NCBI GenBank assembly: GCA_033398695.1
Contig: CM065816.1
Span: 133,645,358 to 133,709,357, forward strand
Length of the DNA: 64,000 nucleotides
From: Orobanche coerulescens
Taxonomy: Eukaryota; Streptophyta; Magnoliopsida; Lamiales; Orobanchaceae
Direction of reading: 5' to 3'
A program made the position numbers and the translations under genes. Positions 20,452-30,172 of this stretch are shown in pieces. Position 1 is the first letter of the stretch, and every line of letters begins with the position of its first letter. Below the pieces are notes generated by a model, which was given only the letters and a program-made list of their open reading frames with translations, was not told the DNA's origin and searched no databases.

Positions 20452-21555
20452 GTCAAAATTGAATATCAACAGCCAACCGGGCTGTTGAAACCTCTCCCTA
20501 TTCCCGAATGGAAGTGGAAAGATATTTCCATGGACTTCATTACCGGGATGCCGAGGGCTAAGACTGGAATGAATATGATTTGGGTCATTGTTGACCGATT
20601 GACCAAGTCGGCACATTTTCTTGGCATTAAGGATACTTGGGGACCGGAACGATTGTCCCGGATGTTTATACCGGAGATCGTGAGATTACACGGTACACCC
20701 AAGTCTATTGTTTCTAATCGAGATGGTCATTTTATGTCGCTTTTTTGGGGATCGGTCCATCAGGCTTTGGGCACCGAGTTGAGGTTGAGTACTTCTTTCC
20801 ATCCGCAGTCTAATGGCCAGAATGAGCGGACAATCCAGACATTGGAAGACATGTTGTGGGCGTGTGCCCTGGACTGGAGTAGTGATTTGATCGAGTTCAC
20901 TTACAATAATAGCTGGCATGCATCAATCAAAATGGCACCTTTCGAGGCATTGTATGGTAGGCGGTATATATCCCCACTTTGTTGGGATGAAGCTTCAAAT
21001 TTAGTCAGGACGGAGCTCGGTATGTTGATGGAAACCAAGGAGAAGATATCTATCATCCGAGAAAGATTGTTGACTGCTCAGAGTCGACAAAAATCCTACG
21101 CTGACACTCGTCGTCAACCCTTATAATTTGATGTGGGAGATCATGTCCTACTCAAGGTATCACCGACGAGAGGAGTCTATAGGTTCGGGAAGAAGGGCAA
21201 GCTTAGCCCGAGGTATATTGGACCATTTGAGATTCTGGACATAGTTGGTGAGTTGGCCTATTGGTTGGCGTTACCTCCAGCCCTTAGCCACGTTCACAAT
21301 ATATTTCACGTTTCTCAGCTGAGAAAGTATGTCCCAGACCCGAGCCATATAATTGATTATGGGGATATCGAGATAGCAGATGACGTCACGTTTGAAGAGA
21401 GGCCAGTGAAAGTCCTGGAGCATCGTGTAAAGCAACTCCGGCACAAAACCATTCCATTGGTTAAAGTATAGTGGTCGAGGCACGGAGTTGAGGAAGCAAC
21501 ATGGGAAACCGAAGAGAGCATGCGTGCTAGATACCCGGAGCTATTCATTTCTTAA
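20452..21555 (+). pseudogene. Element B integrase core and chromodomain-like C-terminus
   Basis: The integrase core shows SMDFITGMPR (first Asp), SIVSNRDGHF and NGQNERTIQT (Glu block). The second catalytic Asp, normally in SDRD, is Asn here (about 20712), so the enzyme would be inactive even without stops. The C-terminal part has GDHVLLKVSPTRGV, YIGPFEIL, HNIFHVSQLRKYVPDP and a short chromodomain-like end with EEATWETEESM. Stops lie at 21124 (TAA) and 21469 (TAG, Gln position). The reading frame ends with TAA at 21553. Confidence 0.88.
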
Positions 21556-21574
21556 GTTTAGGGACGAAACTTTC

Positions 21575-21586
21575 TTTTAGAGGGGG
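21575..21586 (+). other. Polypurine tract of element B
   Basis: TTTTAGAGGGGG lies just upstream of the 3' LTR start (TGTAATACCC at 21591), in the usual place for plus-strand priming. Confidence 0.75.
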
Positions 21587-21764
21587 ATGATGTAATACCC
21601 ATACTTTTTGTAAATTCCCGTTCTGGTACTCCTGTAATTTTGTCACTCGTTGTAATTGTTAAGTAAGTTGATGTTCATCTTGGAGTTGTTATCATTTCGA
21701 AATTACTCTTTCTTGTTCGGATCGTGCTGCTTTGGATATTTTAGGCGATACTATCACCTGTGTG

Positions 21765-22232
21765 TGAGGTGTAGCGCACGTTATGTACTCTTTATAGCGC
21801 ATGCTATTTGAGTACTAGTAGCGCACGCTATCTGTCAACATTAGCGCACGCTATCTGTCAACATTAGCGCACGCTACTAGTGTATTTGAGGCAGACAGTC
21901 CAGTAGATACTGGACTGAAATGGAGAATTCGTAGCGCATGCTATGTGTAGTAGATAGCACACGCTAGCTTTATTAGTAACGCACGCTAAGCAATCATAGT
22001 AGCGCGCGTTAAGGCTCGAGCAGGCGGAGGATAGTAGGTTCTGGACTCCAATTTCTGGACACCAACTATCAGGTAGCGCGCGTTAACACTCGGTTAACGT
22101 ACGCTAAGAGAAAGGCGTTAGTGCACGCTACAACATATGTAGCGCACGCTAACGATGCAGGTAGAGGTCACTGGACTACCCGGTGAACCCGCTAGCGCGC
22201 GCTATTCTTAGTAACTAGCGCACGCTAAGCTG
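21765..22232. repeat. Palindrome array (TAGCGCACGCTA) in the B 3' LTR
   Basis: About 15 copies of the 12-mer occur in under 470 bp, with one local duplication relative to the 5' LTR. Individual copies vary at the two central bases and at one or two arm positions, but the inverted-repeat form is kept (for example TAGCGCGCGCTA near 22191). Confidence 0.82.
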
Positions 22233-22239
22233 ACTTTAG

Positions 22240-22247
22240 TATAAATA
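22240..22247 (+). promoter_or_regulatory. TATA box of the B 3' LTR
   Basis: TATAAATA directly follows the palindrome array, in the same arrangement as at 3528. Confidence 0.55.
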
Positions 22248-23511
22248 TGACATTTCAGCCCCAATTCATCATTTTTCCACTTCTCCTCCTTCCTTGGGCG
22301 ATTTCGGGTGATTTTGGGCGATTTGTGAAGATCTCTTCGAGATACTATCATCTATCAACATCTTCAAGCTTCTAGTTCAGATTATTCAACGTTTAATCCT
22401 CTCCACCGCTCCAAATCAAGGTAAACTTTGCATAACCCTAGAATTTCGGGATTTGGGGGTTTTCCTTCTGATCTCTTCGAGTTAGCTTGCTATTGTGTTG
22501 GAATATGTTGAATATAGATTATCTACCTTGGATACATTTTTTCCTACGGATTTATTAGTATATTTCCAGAATTTTTGAGTATTTGGGATGAAGTGTGATT
22601 CACCATCTAGAGATTTTATTACCGGAATACATGTATCGTGGGTAGTATTGTCGGATGGATTCCGACTTATTTTCCTACTGATGGGTTATTGATAGTTGAT
22701 TATGAACTTGTCTAGGTTCGGAGTTGTCGATTCCTTCAACCTTGGTACCTCGTCGTTCGTACCCTTTTCTCTCGTTCCAGGTAAGTGATTCTTGTGAAAG
22801 TTATATCCTTAAATGTGAAAAGTGATGCATATGAGTGTGAGAGTTATATTCGTTCACTCCGAGAGGGCCTGGCGAGGCTGAGGAGGGATCCGCGCATTGT
22901 CGGGTCCGCGAACATTTGGGTTAGCCACTCCGAGATGGCCTGACGGGGCCGAGGAGGGATTCACGCATTGTCGGGTCCACGGTTAACCAGGGAGAAATTG
23001 TCATTATTGAGATATACTTGGATAATTGCATTTTCCGGAAAATCATTATCATGGCTTTGAAATTTATGCATGTGCTTTTAGGTGTAAGATGTGACGTTTC
23101 ACTTGTAATACTTGCTCTAACCCCTCTCATGTGGGGAAAACTCATTTCTTGTATTTTAGGTCCGAGGGATCTAAACGAGCGAGCACCGGGGCGGTACGAT
23201 GATGAAGGTGAGGCTTGATACTGTGGCTAGTCGTGTACTCTTTATTTTGAACATTGTCCTTTTGGTCCGTTTTATCCTTGTATTAATAAAAGTACTCTAT
23301 GAATTTCTTTCCTGGTTGATGTATAACTTTCTTGTATTTCCTTGTGATATTGGATGTTGTTTGGTTCGTGCTTCCTTGTTTGTATCGGATTCATTGTTTC
23401 TTGTGTGGATATTGTGAAATGGGATGTGTTATGTGTAAAAAATAGCCTAGTGGGTCCCAGGCAGGGATCCACGTCGCTATAATATTCTCCGAATATCTCG
23501 GGAGTGTTACA

Positions 23512-23650
23512 GGTTCGGCATTCCAAACTCAAATATCTTGGACAAGGCAAGACAATTTGATAACAAAAAATTCAAGATATTCTGTTCGAACTTACGTCTA
23601 AAGAACTATATCTTGGAACAACACCATCCAAACATTACAGACCAATTGAG
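23512..23650 (+). pseudogene. T1 integrase segment, second copy
   Basis: This repeats the sequence at about 2900-3080 (GTTCGGCATTCC onward), with a roughly 39-bp internal deletion before CATCCAAACATTACAG and scattered substitutions. It resumes directly after the 3' LTR of B, so B is bracketed by two direct copies of the same Tat integrase segment, far longer than a target duplication. Confidence 0.8.
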
Positions 23651-24075
23651 TTTAGTGGTTAAGCTCACGTGGTCCATGAGGGGCGACTGATTTTGCTGGG
23701 GTAGGGGGCGATTATCTTATTCCTAATTAAGGACACGAAGCCCTATGGAAGATAGTATATATACTACCATTATTCCTCATCCTTAATCTAGGGTCTACAA
23801 CATAATTTCTTAGCCACCAAGAGAGAGAGAGAAAAAAAAGAGCTTCTTCCCCCTTCTCATCTTGTCGCGGTCAAGATAGACCGAGTAAGACGAGGATTTT
23901 TTGGGGGGATTTCAATCTGACGTTTGTGAAGCAGAGGCGTCGTGATTCATTGCTGGAACCCATTCAATACTTTAGATTGAATGACATAATCATCATTATC
24001 AAAGCACAAGTCGAATGATACTCTTTTCAAAAAAGGTATATTTTTGGGCCGTATATTTATTTCTTCATGTATACG
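23640..24075 (+). repeat. Repeat R, copy 1 (promoter-like, LTR-like)
   Basis: This shares its full length with the minus-strand copy at 58568-59010, from GACCAATTGAG to a TCTTCATGTATACG end. It contains a TATATATAC box (about 23756), a GAGAGAGAGA leader and a purine-rich splice-donor-like AAAAAGGTATATT (about 24030). It lies inside the T1 integrase, with the middle of that domain missing. It could be a solo LTR or the leader of a lost retroelement; no coding is seen. Confidence 0.6.
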
Positions 24076-24164
24076 ACCACCCTATTGATGAACACATGGT
24101 TGAGTTGGTCGGAAGAGCTCAACCATGTGGCTGGTCGAAAGAGCTCCCAACTTCTTCTGGTCAT

Positions 24165-24560
24165 ACCAAACTAACATCGGACAGTGACTGCAGAAACCCA
24201 TTTTTGTTGGCCTTTCTAACCAGAATGGTCATTCATGTCGAGACCTGGGCCCCAACATAACGAGTCAGTTAATTCGATGAAGCCTAAAATGTCCAGGCCC
24301 TGGCAATCAAGCTTACATGCTTGAAGAGAAAAGACACCGAGCCGACCTGAGCAATGCAATCAACAAGCATCCATTCGAGAAATATTACAATATTCGGGTC
24401 CATTAAAGGAGATTCCAGGTCGGCAATCTCATCCTCAAGAGGATCGCTGGAGCCGAGCCCGGTCCACTCTAGCCCAAATGGAAGGCCCCTACCACATTTT
24501 CCAAGTTCTTCAGAACGGGGCTTAGAGGTTAGAATATTTAGTTGGTTTACATTTTAATCA
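24165..24560 (+). pseudogene. T1 relic: integrase C-terminal region
   Basis: Conceptual translation with stops gives FLLAFLTRMVIHVETWAPT, an EKYYNIRV segment and FQVGNLILKRIAGAEPGPL, then a PKWKAPYHIF-like block. This matches the end of Tat-type integrases, where a KVGDLVL-like motif precedes a GPY block. It is the downstream remainder of the relic interrupted by R and B. Confidence 0.7.
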
Positions 24561-24679
24561 TCAATGTGATGATTTTTTTCGAAAAAAATACTATCAACAA
24601 TACATTTGTTTTTCGGACGATCTAGTCCCTCTTTCTATTTTTGCTCAAAATTGTTTAATTTTGAATTCATTTGTAACGA

Positions 24680-24960
24680 GAAGGGTCAAAGGTCATCCGA
24701 GCTGGATATGATCTGCAGCGGCTAAAATTGACATAAGACCGCAAAAAGATAGACCTCAGATTGGCAAAAATAAGGTCGTCAGAGCCATACATGATCCAGA
24801 AAGGCTGAAAGACCGACCTCAGATCGGCAAATATAAAGTAAGCAGAGTCGGACACGATCCAGAGAGGCTAAAATCGACCTAAAAAGATTACAAAAAAGAC
24901 CGACTTCAGATCGGCAAAATCAAGTCCGTCAGACCATGGGATTATTTGGAGAACTTAAAA
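24680..24960. repeat. Tandem repeats in the T1 3' untranslated region
   Basis: Three to four diverged units of roughly 65-75 bp share a GACCTCAGATCGGCAAA core and a GATCCAGAGAGGCTAAAA core. Tandem repeats between pol and the 3' LTR are known in Tat/Ogre/Retand elements. Confidence 0.6.
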
Positions 24961-25291
24961 GCCCAACCTCATATTATCAACATTAAATAGACGTTCAAGG
25001 TCGAACTAACAATTATTCGGTCTAACTAACTTCAAAAAGTTGGTAATCGAATTAATCAATTTTACATGCATGTAAAAGAAGAACTGAGCTAACTAAGATC
25101 AACCTACTCATCTCGATGAACATATCGGTCCAACCCAATCGACAAAAGCATGACACAATTGCTAAATGGATTGGTCCAACTCGATTAAAAAAGGGCTATG
25201 CTAATCCCCCCCCCCCTCTTTTGCTAATCCCCCCTCCCTCTCTTGACAAAAAAGACCAAAATGTCTTTTTTGTCCCTCCCACTTTTTTAAA

Positions 25292-25330
<39 letters not shown>

Positions 25331-25331
25331 A
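25292..25331. repeat. (AC)n/(AT)n microsatellite
   Basis: About eleven AC units are followed directly by about nine AT units. Confidence 0.9.
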
Positions 25332-25523
25332 TACTTTAAATTTTTTTCAATTTTTTACTGATATTTTTTCGATAATTTTTTTACTAATTTATAAATTTAT
25401 TTCTATACAATATATTTATATTTAAAAAATATATTTAAAAAATATGTTCGAACAGATCTAAGAATTTCAATAAAATTTAGAGAAAACTTCAATTCATTGA
25501 ACGTCTGAAATAATGGCCTTACA

Positions 25524-25526
<3 letters not shown>

Positions 25527-25571
<45 letters not shown>
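25527..25571. repeat. (AT)n microsatellite
   Basis: A 45-bp run of perfect AT dinucleotides. Confidence 0.95.
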
Positions 25572-25573
<2 letters not shown>

Positions 25574-26093
25574 CTATGGAAGCTAGAGTTAAAATCACGG
25601 CAATTAATAACAACCACACAAACTTTTAGAAAATTATAATTAAGTCCCTAAAAACAGAAAAAAGCAAAATCGAAGGCCTAAACATCGTTTTTTGGCCAAA
25701 AAGCGACGGACCTTAGTGAGTCTTATTCAGTGGGTCGATTCCGATAAAAAAAGGCCGAGTTTATCCCAAAATTCACCAACAAACATTTTCCATATATTTC
25801 AAAAACAACCCTTTTCCAAATAACAAATTGCAATATCCTCCACTACATCAATAGTCATCTATACAAATAATATATATTATTATTCAGATTATATATTATT
25901 ATCTTGATATATATTATTATTATTAGCTACCAATTGAGTTGTCATTTCAAAGTCTTTCAACAAAATAGTTCCCTAACCTATATCTACCTATTGAATTGTC
26001 ATTTCAAAATCTTTCACCAAAATAGTTCCCTAATCTATACTACCTATTGAATTGTCATGTCAATTATTTTTATTATTTAGTAGTCTTGTTTGG

Positions 26094-26103
26094 CTATAAA
26101 TAG
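26094..26103 (+). promoter_or_regulatory. TATA box of the MULE-OTU gene
   Basis: CTATAAATAG lies 111 bp upstream of the predicted ATG at 26214, a normal plant distance, within otherwise AT-rich sequence. Confidence 0.55.
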
Positions 26104-26213
26104 GGAATGAAGAAGAAATATAACTCATCATCTCTCTATATTTTCTTCTTAAATTTCTCATGTAATATCACTTATTTGTTCACATTTCTGAAACACTATT
26201 CTGTTTATAATAA

Positions 26214-28998
26214 ATGGAAGAATATAATTCAGCAAATAATGGGAACATGTCGTGTGAATTTATCACTGATCAGGTACGACTTCGTGTAAATATCTTTTAT
26301 TTGTGTTTCGTCATTTTTTTGGTATATATATATTGCTCTTTTTTCGTATAAATATATTTTTCTGTTTTGCTCTTTTCATTTAATTAGTTTAGTATATATA
26401 TTGCTCATTTAATCAGTTTTACTCTTTTTATTTTTTTACAGATTTTTGAAAGTAGAGATGAGATGTTAGATTGGGTGAGGACGACCGGAAGGAAAAATGG
26501 ATTCGTCATAGTTATTGATAAATCCGCAAAGAAAATAGGTAACAAACTCCCGAAATGCACTCTAATTTGTGAAAAGGGAGGAAAATATCAACCACCAAGA
26601 TATTTAAAAAGTGGAGAAACTTTAAAAAGATGTACTAGTACAAAAAAATGGTTGTCCATTCTCTCTACGAGGTGTACCGATTCCTCCAGATGGTATTTTG
26701 TGCGGAATTACTGTTGTTTGCGGAGAGCATAATCATGCCCCAGCACAATATTTAGAGGGTCATGAGTACACATCAAGCCTAACACGAGATGAAAAGTGCA
26801 TTGTGGGTAAAATGGCCGAGATTAGTGCTCCTCGGTTTATTCTGAGCGCCTTGAAGGAACGTGACCCATCTAATACTACAGGCATTAAAAGTATTTACAA
26901 TGCAGTACAAAGCGAAAGGAAGGCCAAAAAGGGTTTATTAAGCAACGTCCAATATGCTTTATCTCAATTAATTCATAAAGGTAATTAAGTTTTTTTTTCA
27001 TTTGAAATATTAATATAATTTGTCCATCTATTAACTAACTATCTTTGGTACATGCAGGTTATTTTCATATGTACCGTGTGCATCCGGAGACACAAGCAAT
27101 TACAGATATTGTTTGGATTCATAGAGATAGTATTGAGTTATATGCGCAATTTCCTACGGTACTCGTTATTGACGTCACTTACACGACGAACGAATATCGG
27201 GTTCTTTTCTTGGAGGTCGTGGGTATCACATCCACGAAGCTAACTTATTCACTTATGTTTGGCTATATGTGTGATGAACTAACAGAACGATACACTTGGC
27301 ATTTAAATTGTCTAAAAAAAATTATGCTTGAAAAAGGGGCATTAATGCCATCTGTGCTTGTTACTGATAGAGATTTGGCGCTAATATCTTCAATAGGAGA
27401 AGTTTTTCCCAACGCACATCACATTATCTGCATATGGCACATAAATAAAAATATCATGAAAAAATGCAGTCCCTTCTTAGGTGCCGAATAGACTAACTTT
27501 AATCAGTCTTGGCACAAAGTTTATATGTCATCTGATATGGGTTCTTTTGAACATGAATGGAAGTTGTTGATAGATAAATATAAATCGTACCCGAAAGTGA
27601 TAGAATATCTATGGTCAACATGGTTATTGCCTTACAGTGATCGATTTGTCTACGCTTGGACGAATAATTATATGCACATCGGATGTCGTTCAAGTCAAAG
27701 GTATTATGTTATGTAATTAAAAATACTAGTATTTATCCATCTTGATTTCATATTCTAACACAATATTATAAATTTTCAGGGTAGAGCCAGCCCATTTAAG
27801 ATTGAAAAAATATTTGGGTGATACGATGTCTTCGATCGACACATCTGTTGAAAAAAACGACAAGATGTTGATTCTGGAATTTGGAGATATCAAAGCATCA
27901 TTTGAAAGGTCGCATATTATGAGATGTCATGATTTTAATGATGAAATCTACGAAAATTTACTAGGCTGCATATCCTTGGAGGCACTCCACCTGATCTCTA
28001 ATGAGTTGAATAAGGTCGACGGACAATATGTGGACAATTGTAATTGTAGTTTCAAATTTGTATATGGTTTGCCATGTAAGCATCGCTTATCGTTTTATCA
28101 GTCACAATTCTTGTCAATTCCAATAGGCAAGATCCACTGCCACTGGAAAAGGTTATCCATGACCTCTGCTTTGCCAAATGAGGCGAGATCTCCCGATAGA
28201 ATGACAACGTTAAAGACGCAGTTGGATAAAATGGATCCAGCCATGAGATATCATATGTTAGATAAAATGATTGACATGGTAGATCCATCTAACTGCAAAT
28301 ATCAAGAACCACCCTACAACACAAAAAATAAAGGTCGGCCAAGTAAAAAAGAGCAAAGTCAGCCGAGAATGCGCTCTTGCTTTGAGTCTACGAACACTCG
28401 TACACGAAATTCAAGAAAAGGAATCAATGATCCACATATCACACAAATGCCAGGTGCATATCGGAGTCACGTCAGTCATACAGTTGATGTTCTTGGGGAT
28501 GGTAACTGCGGATACAGAGCGATAGCTGCACAAGTCGGGTATAATTCAGAAGATGGTTGGAAGCAGGTTCGGGCAGATCTTTACTTTGAAATTGAACAAA
28601 ATATGGAGTTCTACAATCGTGTTTATCTTGAACGAGGTGTTGCCGATAATATGATGCGAGCACTAAATTTCTTCGAATCTCCGGCATCACAGTGGAGTTG
28701 GATGGACATTATGTGTGGGGCTGTCATTGCAACACGATATAATGTTGTGCTGCATGCATTTACTCCTCTTAGTGGAAGTTGTTTTACACACTTGCCATTA
28801 AGGTCAGCTCCAATTCCATTTCAACAATGTCAACATATAGCAATTGCATTAGTTAATGATAATCACTTTGTACAAGTTTTTTTGAACTCCGATTATCCTG
28901 TACCACCAATTCCAATTTTATGGTGGAATAATGTGAGTGAAGATTGTAAAGGATGGGCTGATCCATATGGAGAAAGGATACAATCTTGGTTCGATTAG
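26214..28998 (+). pseudogene. Mutator-like transposase fused to an OTU cysteine protease
   Basis: Four exons are predicted: 26214-26273, 26442-26980, 27058-27700 and 27780-28998, each intron with GT-AG borders. Exon 2 has a FAR1/MULE-type N-terminal DNA-binding region ending VVCGEHNHAPA. Exon 3 has the transposase core with VIDVTYTTNEY and VTDRDLAL, carrying two of the catalytic acidic residues. Exon 4 starts the SWIM zinc finger region (CNCSFKFVYGLPCKH), then a basic linker (KNKGRPSKKEQ), then an OTU protease domain with DVLGDGNCGYRAIA (Asp and Cys) and NDNHFVQVF (His). Two lesions break it: a one-base shift in an A-run near 26645 and a TAG at 27489 that looks like a former CAG. Otherwise it is well kept. 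I could not find the element's terminal inverted repeats. Confidence 0.85.
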
Positions 28999-29200
28999 AT
29001 GACCAGATAATGTAATTGAATAATTTATTTATCAATGTTGATCGTATTTTCCGCATTTATTATTTATTATATTGTGTCGTAGTTATTTTTAATCATAAAT
29101 AATATAAATAAAAATAAATAAATAAATAAATAATAGAAATTTTTAATTTTGATAATAATAAAGTAAAATAAAAATTCAAAGAAAAAAGAACAAATAAATA

Positions 29201-29451
29201 CTCCCTCTGTCCCGGCCAAATGTTGACAGAGGGTGTATATTTGGTGTATTTTAAGTAATGATTGATATAAGTAATGATGATTAAATGTGTGGTGAAGATT
29301 AAAAAGTAAAAAGTATTGATGATGAATGAGTGGTGGAGATTAAAAAGTAAAAAGTGATTGTTTGATTTGATTGTAAAAAGTGATATATGTAAACTTACTA
29401 AAGGAACTACTTTTTGATAGAAATGTAAACCTTTGTGCGGGACGGAGGGAG
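29201..29451. mobile_element. Stowaway-type MITE (Tc1/mariner)
   Basis: The 251-bp element has terminal inverted repeats CTCCCTCTGTCCCG (29201) and the complement of CTCCCTCCGTCCCG (ending 29451). It is flanked by TA on each side (29199-29200, 29452-29453). These are the standard Stowaway features. It is non-coding and lies about 200 bp downstream of the MULE-OTU gene. Confidence 0.92.
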
Positions 29452-29453
29452 TA

Positions 29454-29924
29454 AATAATATGAAAAAAAATTGAAGTGCAAAGGAGTAAAGGATAGAAAA
29501 GAAAAAAAAAATAAAGTTTCTAACAATATATTTTAAAATAATATATAAAATATGAGAAACTATTAATTTTAATAATAACAGAAAAAATAATATTAATGTT
29601 AAATATATTAAGATAAAATTGTTAAAAAAACAAAAAATAACAAAATAATTAAAGGATAGAATGTAAAAAAAAAAGGGGGAGACGGCGGGTGTGGGGGAAC
29701 AGCAGGTCTCTTAAAAAAGTAGAGTTAAAGTAAGGTCAGACCAACATCGACCTCTGCACACTTGCAAAATAAAAAAACTCAAGGACGAGCAATGAAAAGA
29801 AGTTTCATTGATTAACTTCATCATTATAATCAGATCGGACCAACTTGGACGAAGAAAGAAAAATTATAAAAAGGACCCCAACCCCAACCTCAACATACTT
29901 AAAAAAAAAAAAAAAAAAAAGAAG
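29454..29924. other. AT-rich spacer, no gene seen
   Basis: A-rich sequence ends in a 20-base A run (29901-29920). The part from about 29720 (CAACATCGACCTCTGCACAC) has Tat-like wording but no readable frame. Confidence 0.4.
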
Positions 29925-29929
29925 AAAAT

Positions 29930-30162
29930 TGTTTCAGGAGAAAGTAAAAAAGGCGTAAATAGAATTGATCAATCAGATTCATAACATTGATAGAGGCGCT
30001 TTATATGGCATTCTGATAGAGTCGCCCATATATAGGATTCCTAGATAAGAGAAGACATCTAATAGAATCCTACTACCTCTAGAAGGATCTAGAACCTTCC
30101 ATCTATGTATCTACAATCAGTATTAGGTAAGACACATCACGGGAATAATAATTCCCAGAACA
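29930..30162 (-). repeat. 3' LTR of element C
   Basis: The 233-bp LTR pairs with 49998-50234 with a few substitutions and small indels. The two share the CTAGAACCTTCCATCTATG and CAGTATTAGGTAAGACAC blocks. Confidence 0.9.
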
Positions 30163-30172
30163 CTCCCCCTGT
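30163..30172 (-). other. Polypurine tract of element C
   Basis: On the minus strand ACAGGGGGAG abuts the 3' LTR. Two further CTCCCCCTGATG segments at about 30310 and 30335 look like repeats of this tract. Confidence 0.7.

Larger units (their letters stand above)
3077..23511 (+). mobile_element. Ty3/gypsy chromovirus B (Tekay/Del-like), split by copia G
   Basis: Parts in order: 5' LTR (truncated), iMet-type primer site at 4816, gag, protease, RT, [copia G inserted], rest of RT, RNase H, integrase, a C-terminal chromodomain-like module, polypurine tract at 21575, and 3' LTR. Integrase lies after RT/RNase H, which defines Ty3/gypsy. The integrase tail with PFEIL, HNIFHVSQLRKY and the EEATWETE block fits the Tekay branch of chromoviruses. 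B lies inside the Tat relic T1. Its left boundary is abnormal: about 174 bp of the 5' LTR start is missing. Many stops and frameshifts make it inactive. Confidence 0.88.
21591..23511 (+). repeat. 3' LTR of element B, complete
   Basis: The LTR runs from TGTAATACCC to GTGTTACA, 1,921 bp. It contains the palindrome array at 21765-22232, a TATA box at 22240 and the rest of the LTR shared with 3081-4810. A tandem copy of the segment TAGCGCACGCTATCTGTCAA (about 21825-21860) is extra relative to the 5' LTR. It is followed by Tat relic sequence beginning GGTTCGGCATTCC. Confidence 0.92.
24961..26090. other. AT-rich spacer with microsatellites, no gene seen
   Basis: It holds a C-rich patch (about 25206-25240), an (AC)n then (AT)n tract (25292-25331), a pure (AT)n tract (25527-25571) and AT-rich sequence. 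Two tandem segments, TTGTCATTTCAAAGTCTTTC and a near copy, occur about 25936-26020. I find no coding potential. The left part may include the lost 3' LTR of T1. Confidence 0.5.

Noticed and set aside
20452..21130. Endogenous pararetrovirus (caulimovirid) sequence
   Set aside because: The RT-containing regions are all tied to LTRs, integrases and chromodomain-like tails; no movement-protein or transactivator-like region was seen.
24961..29200. Terminal inverted repeats and 9-bp duplication of the Mutator element
   Set aside because: I scanned both flanks of the MULE-OTU gene and could not find a convincing long inverted pair, so no element boundaries are reported.
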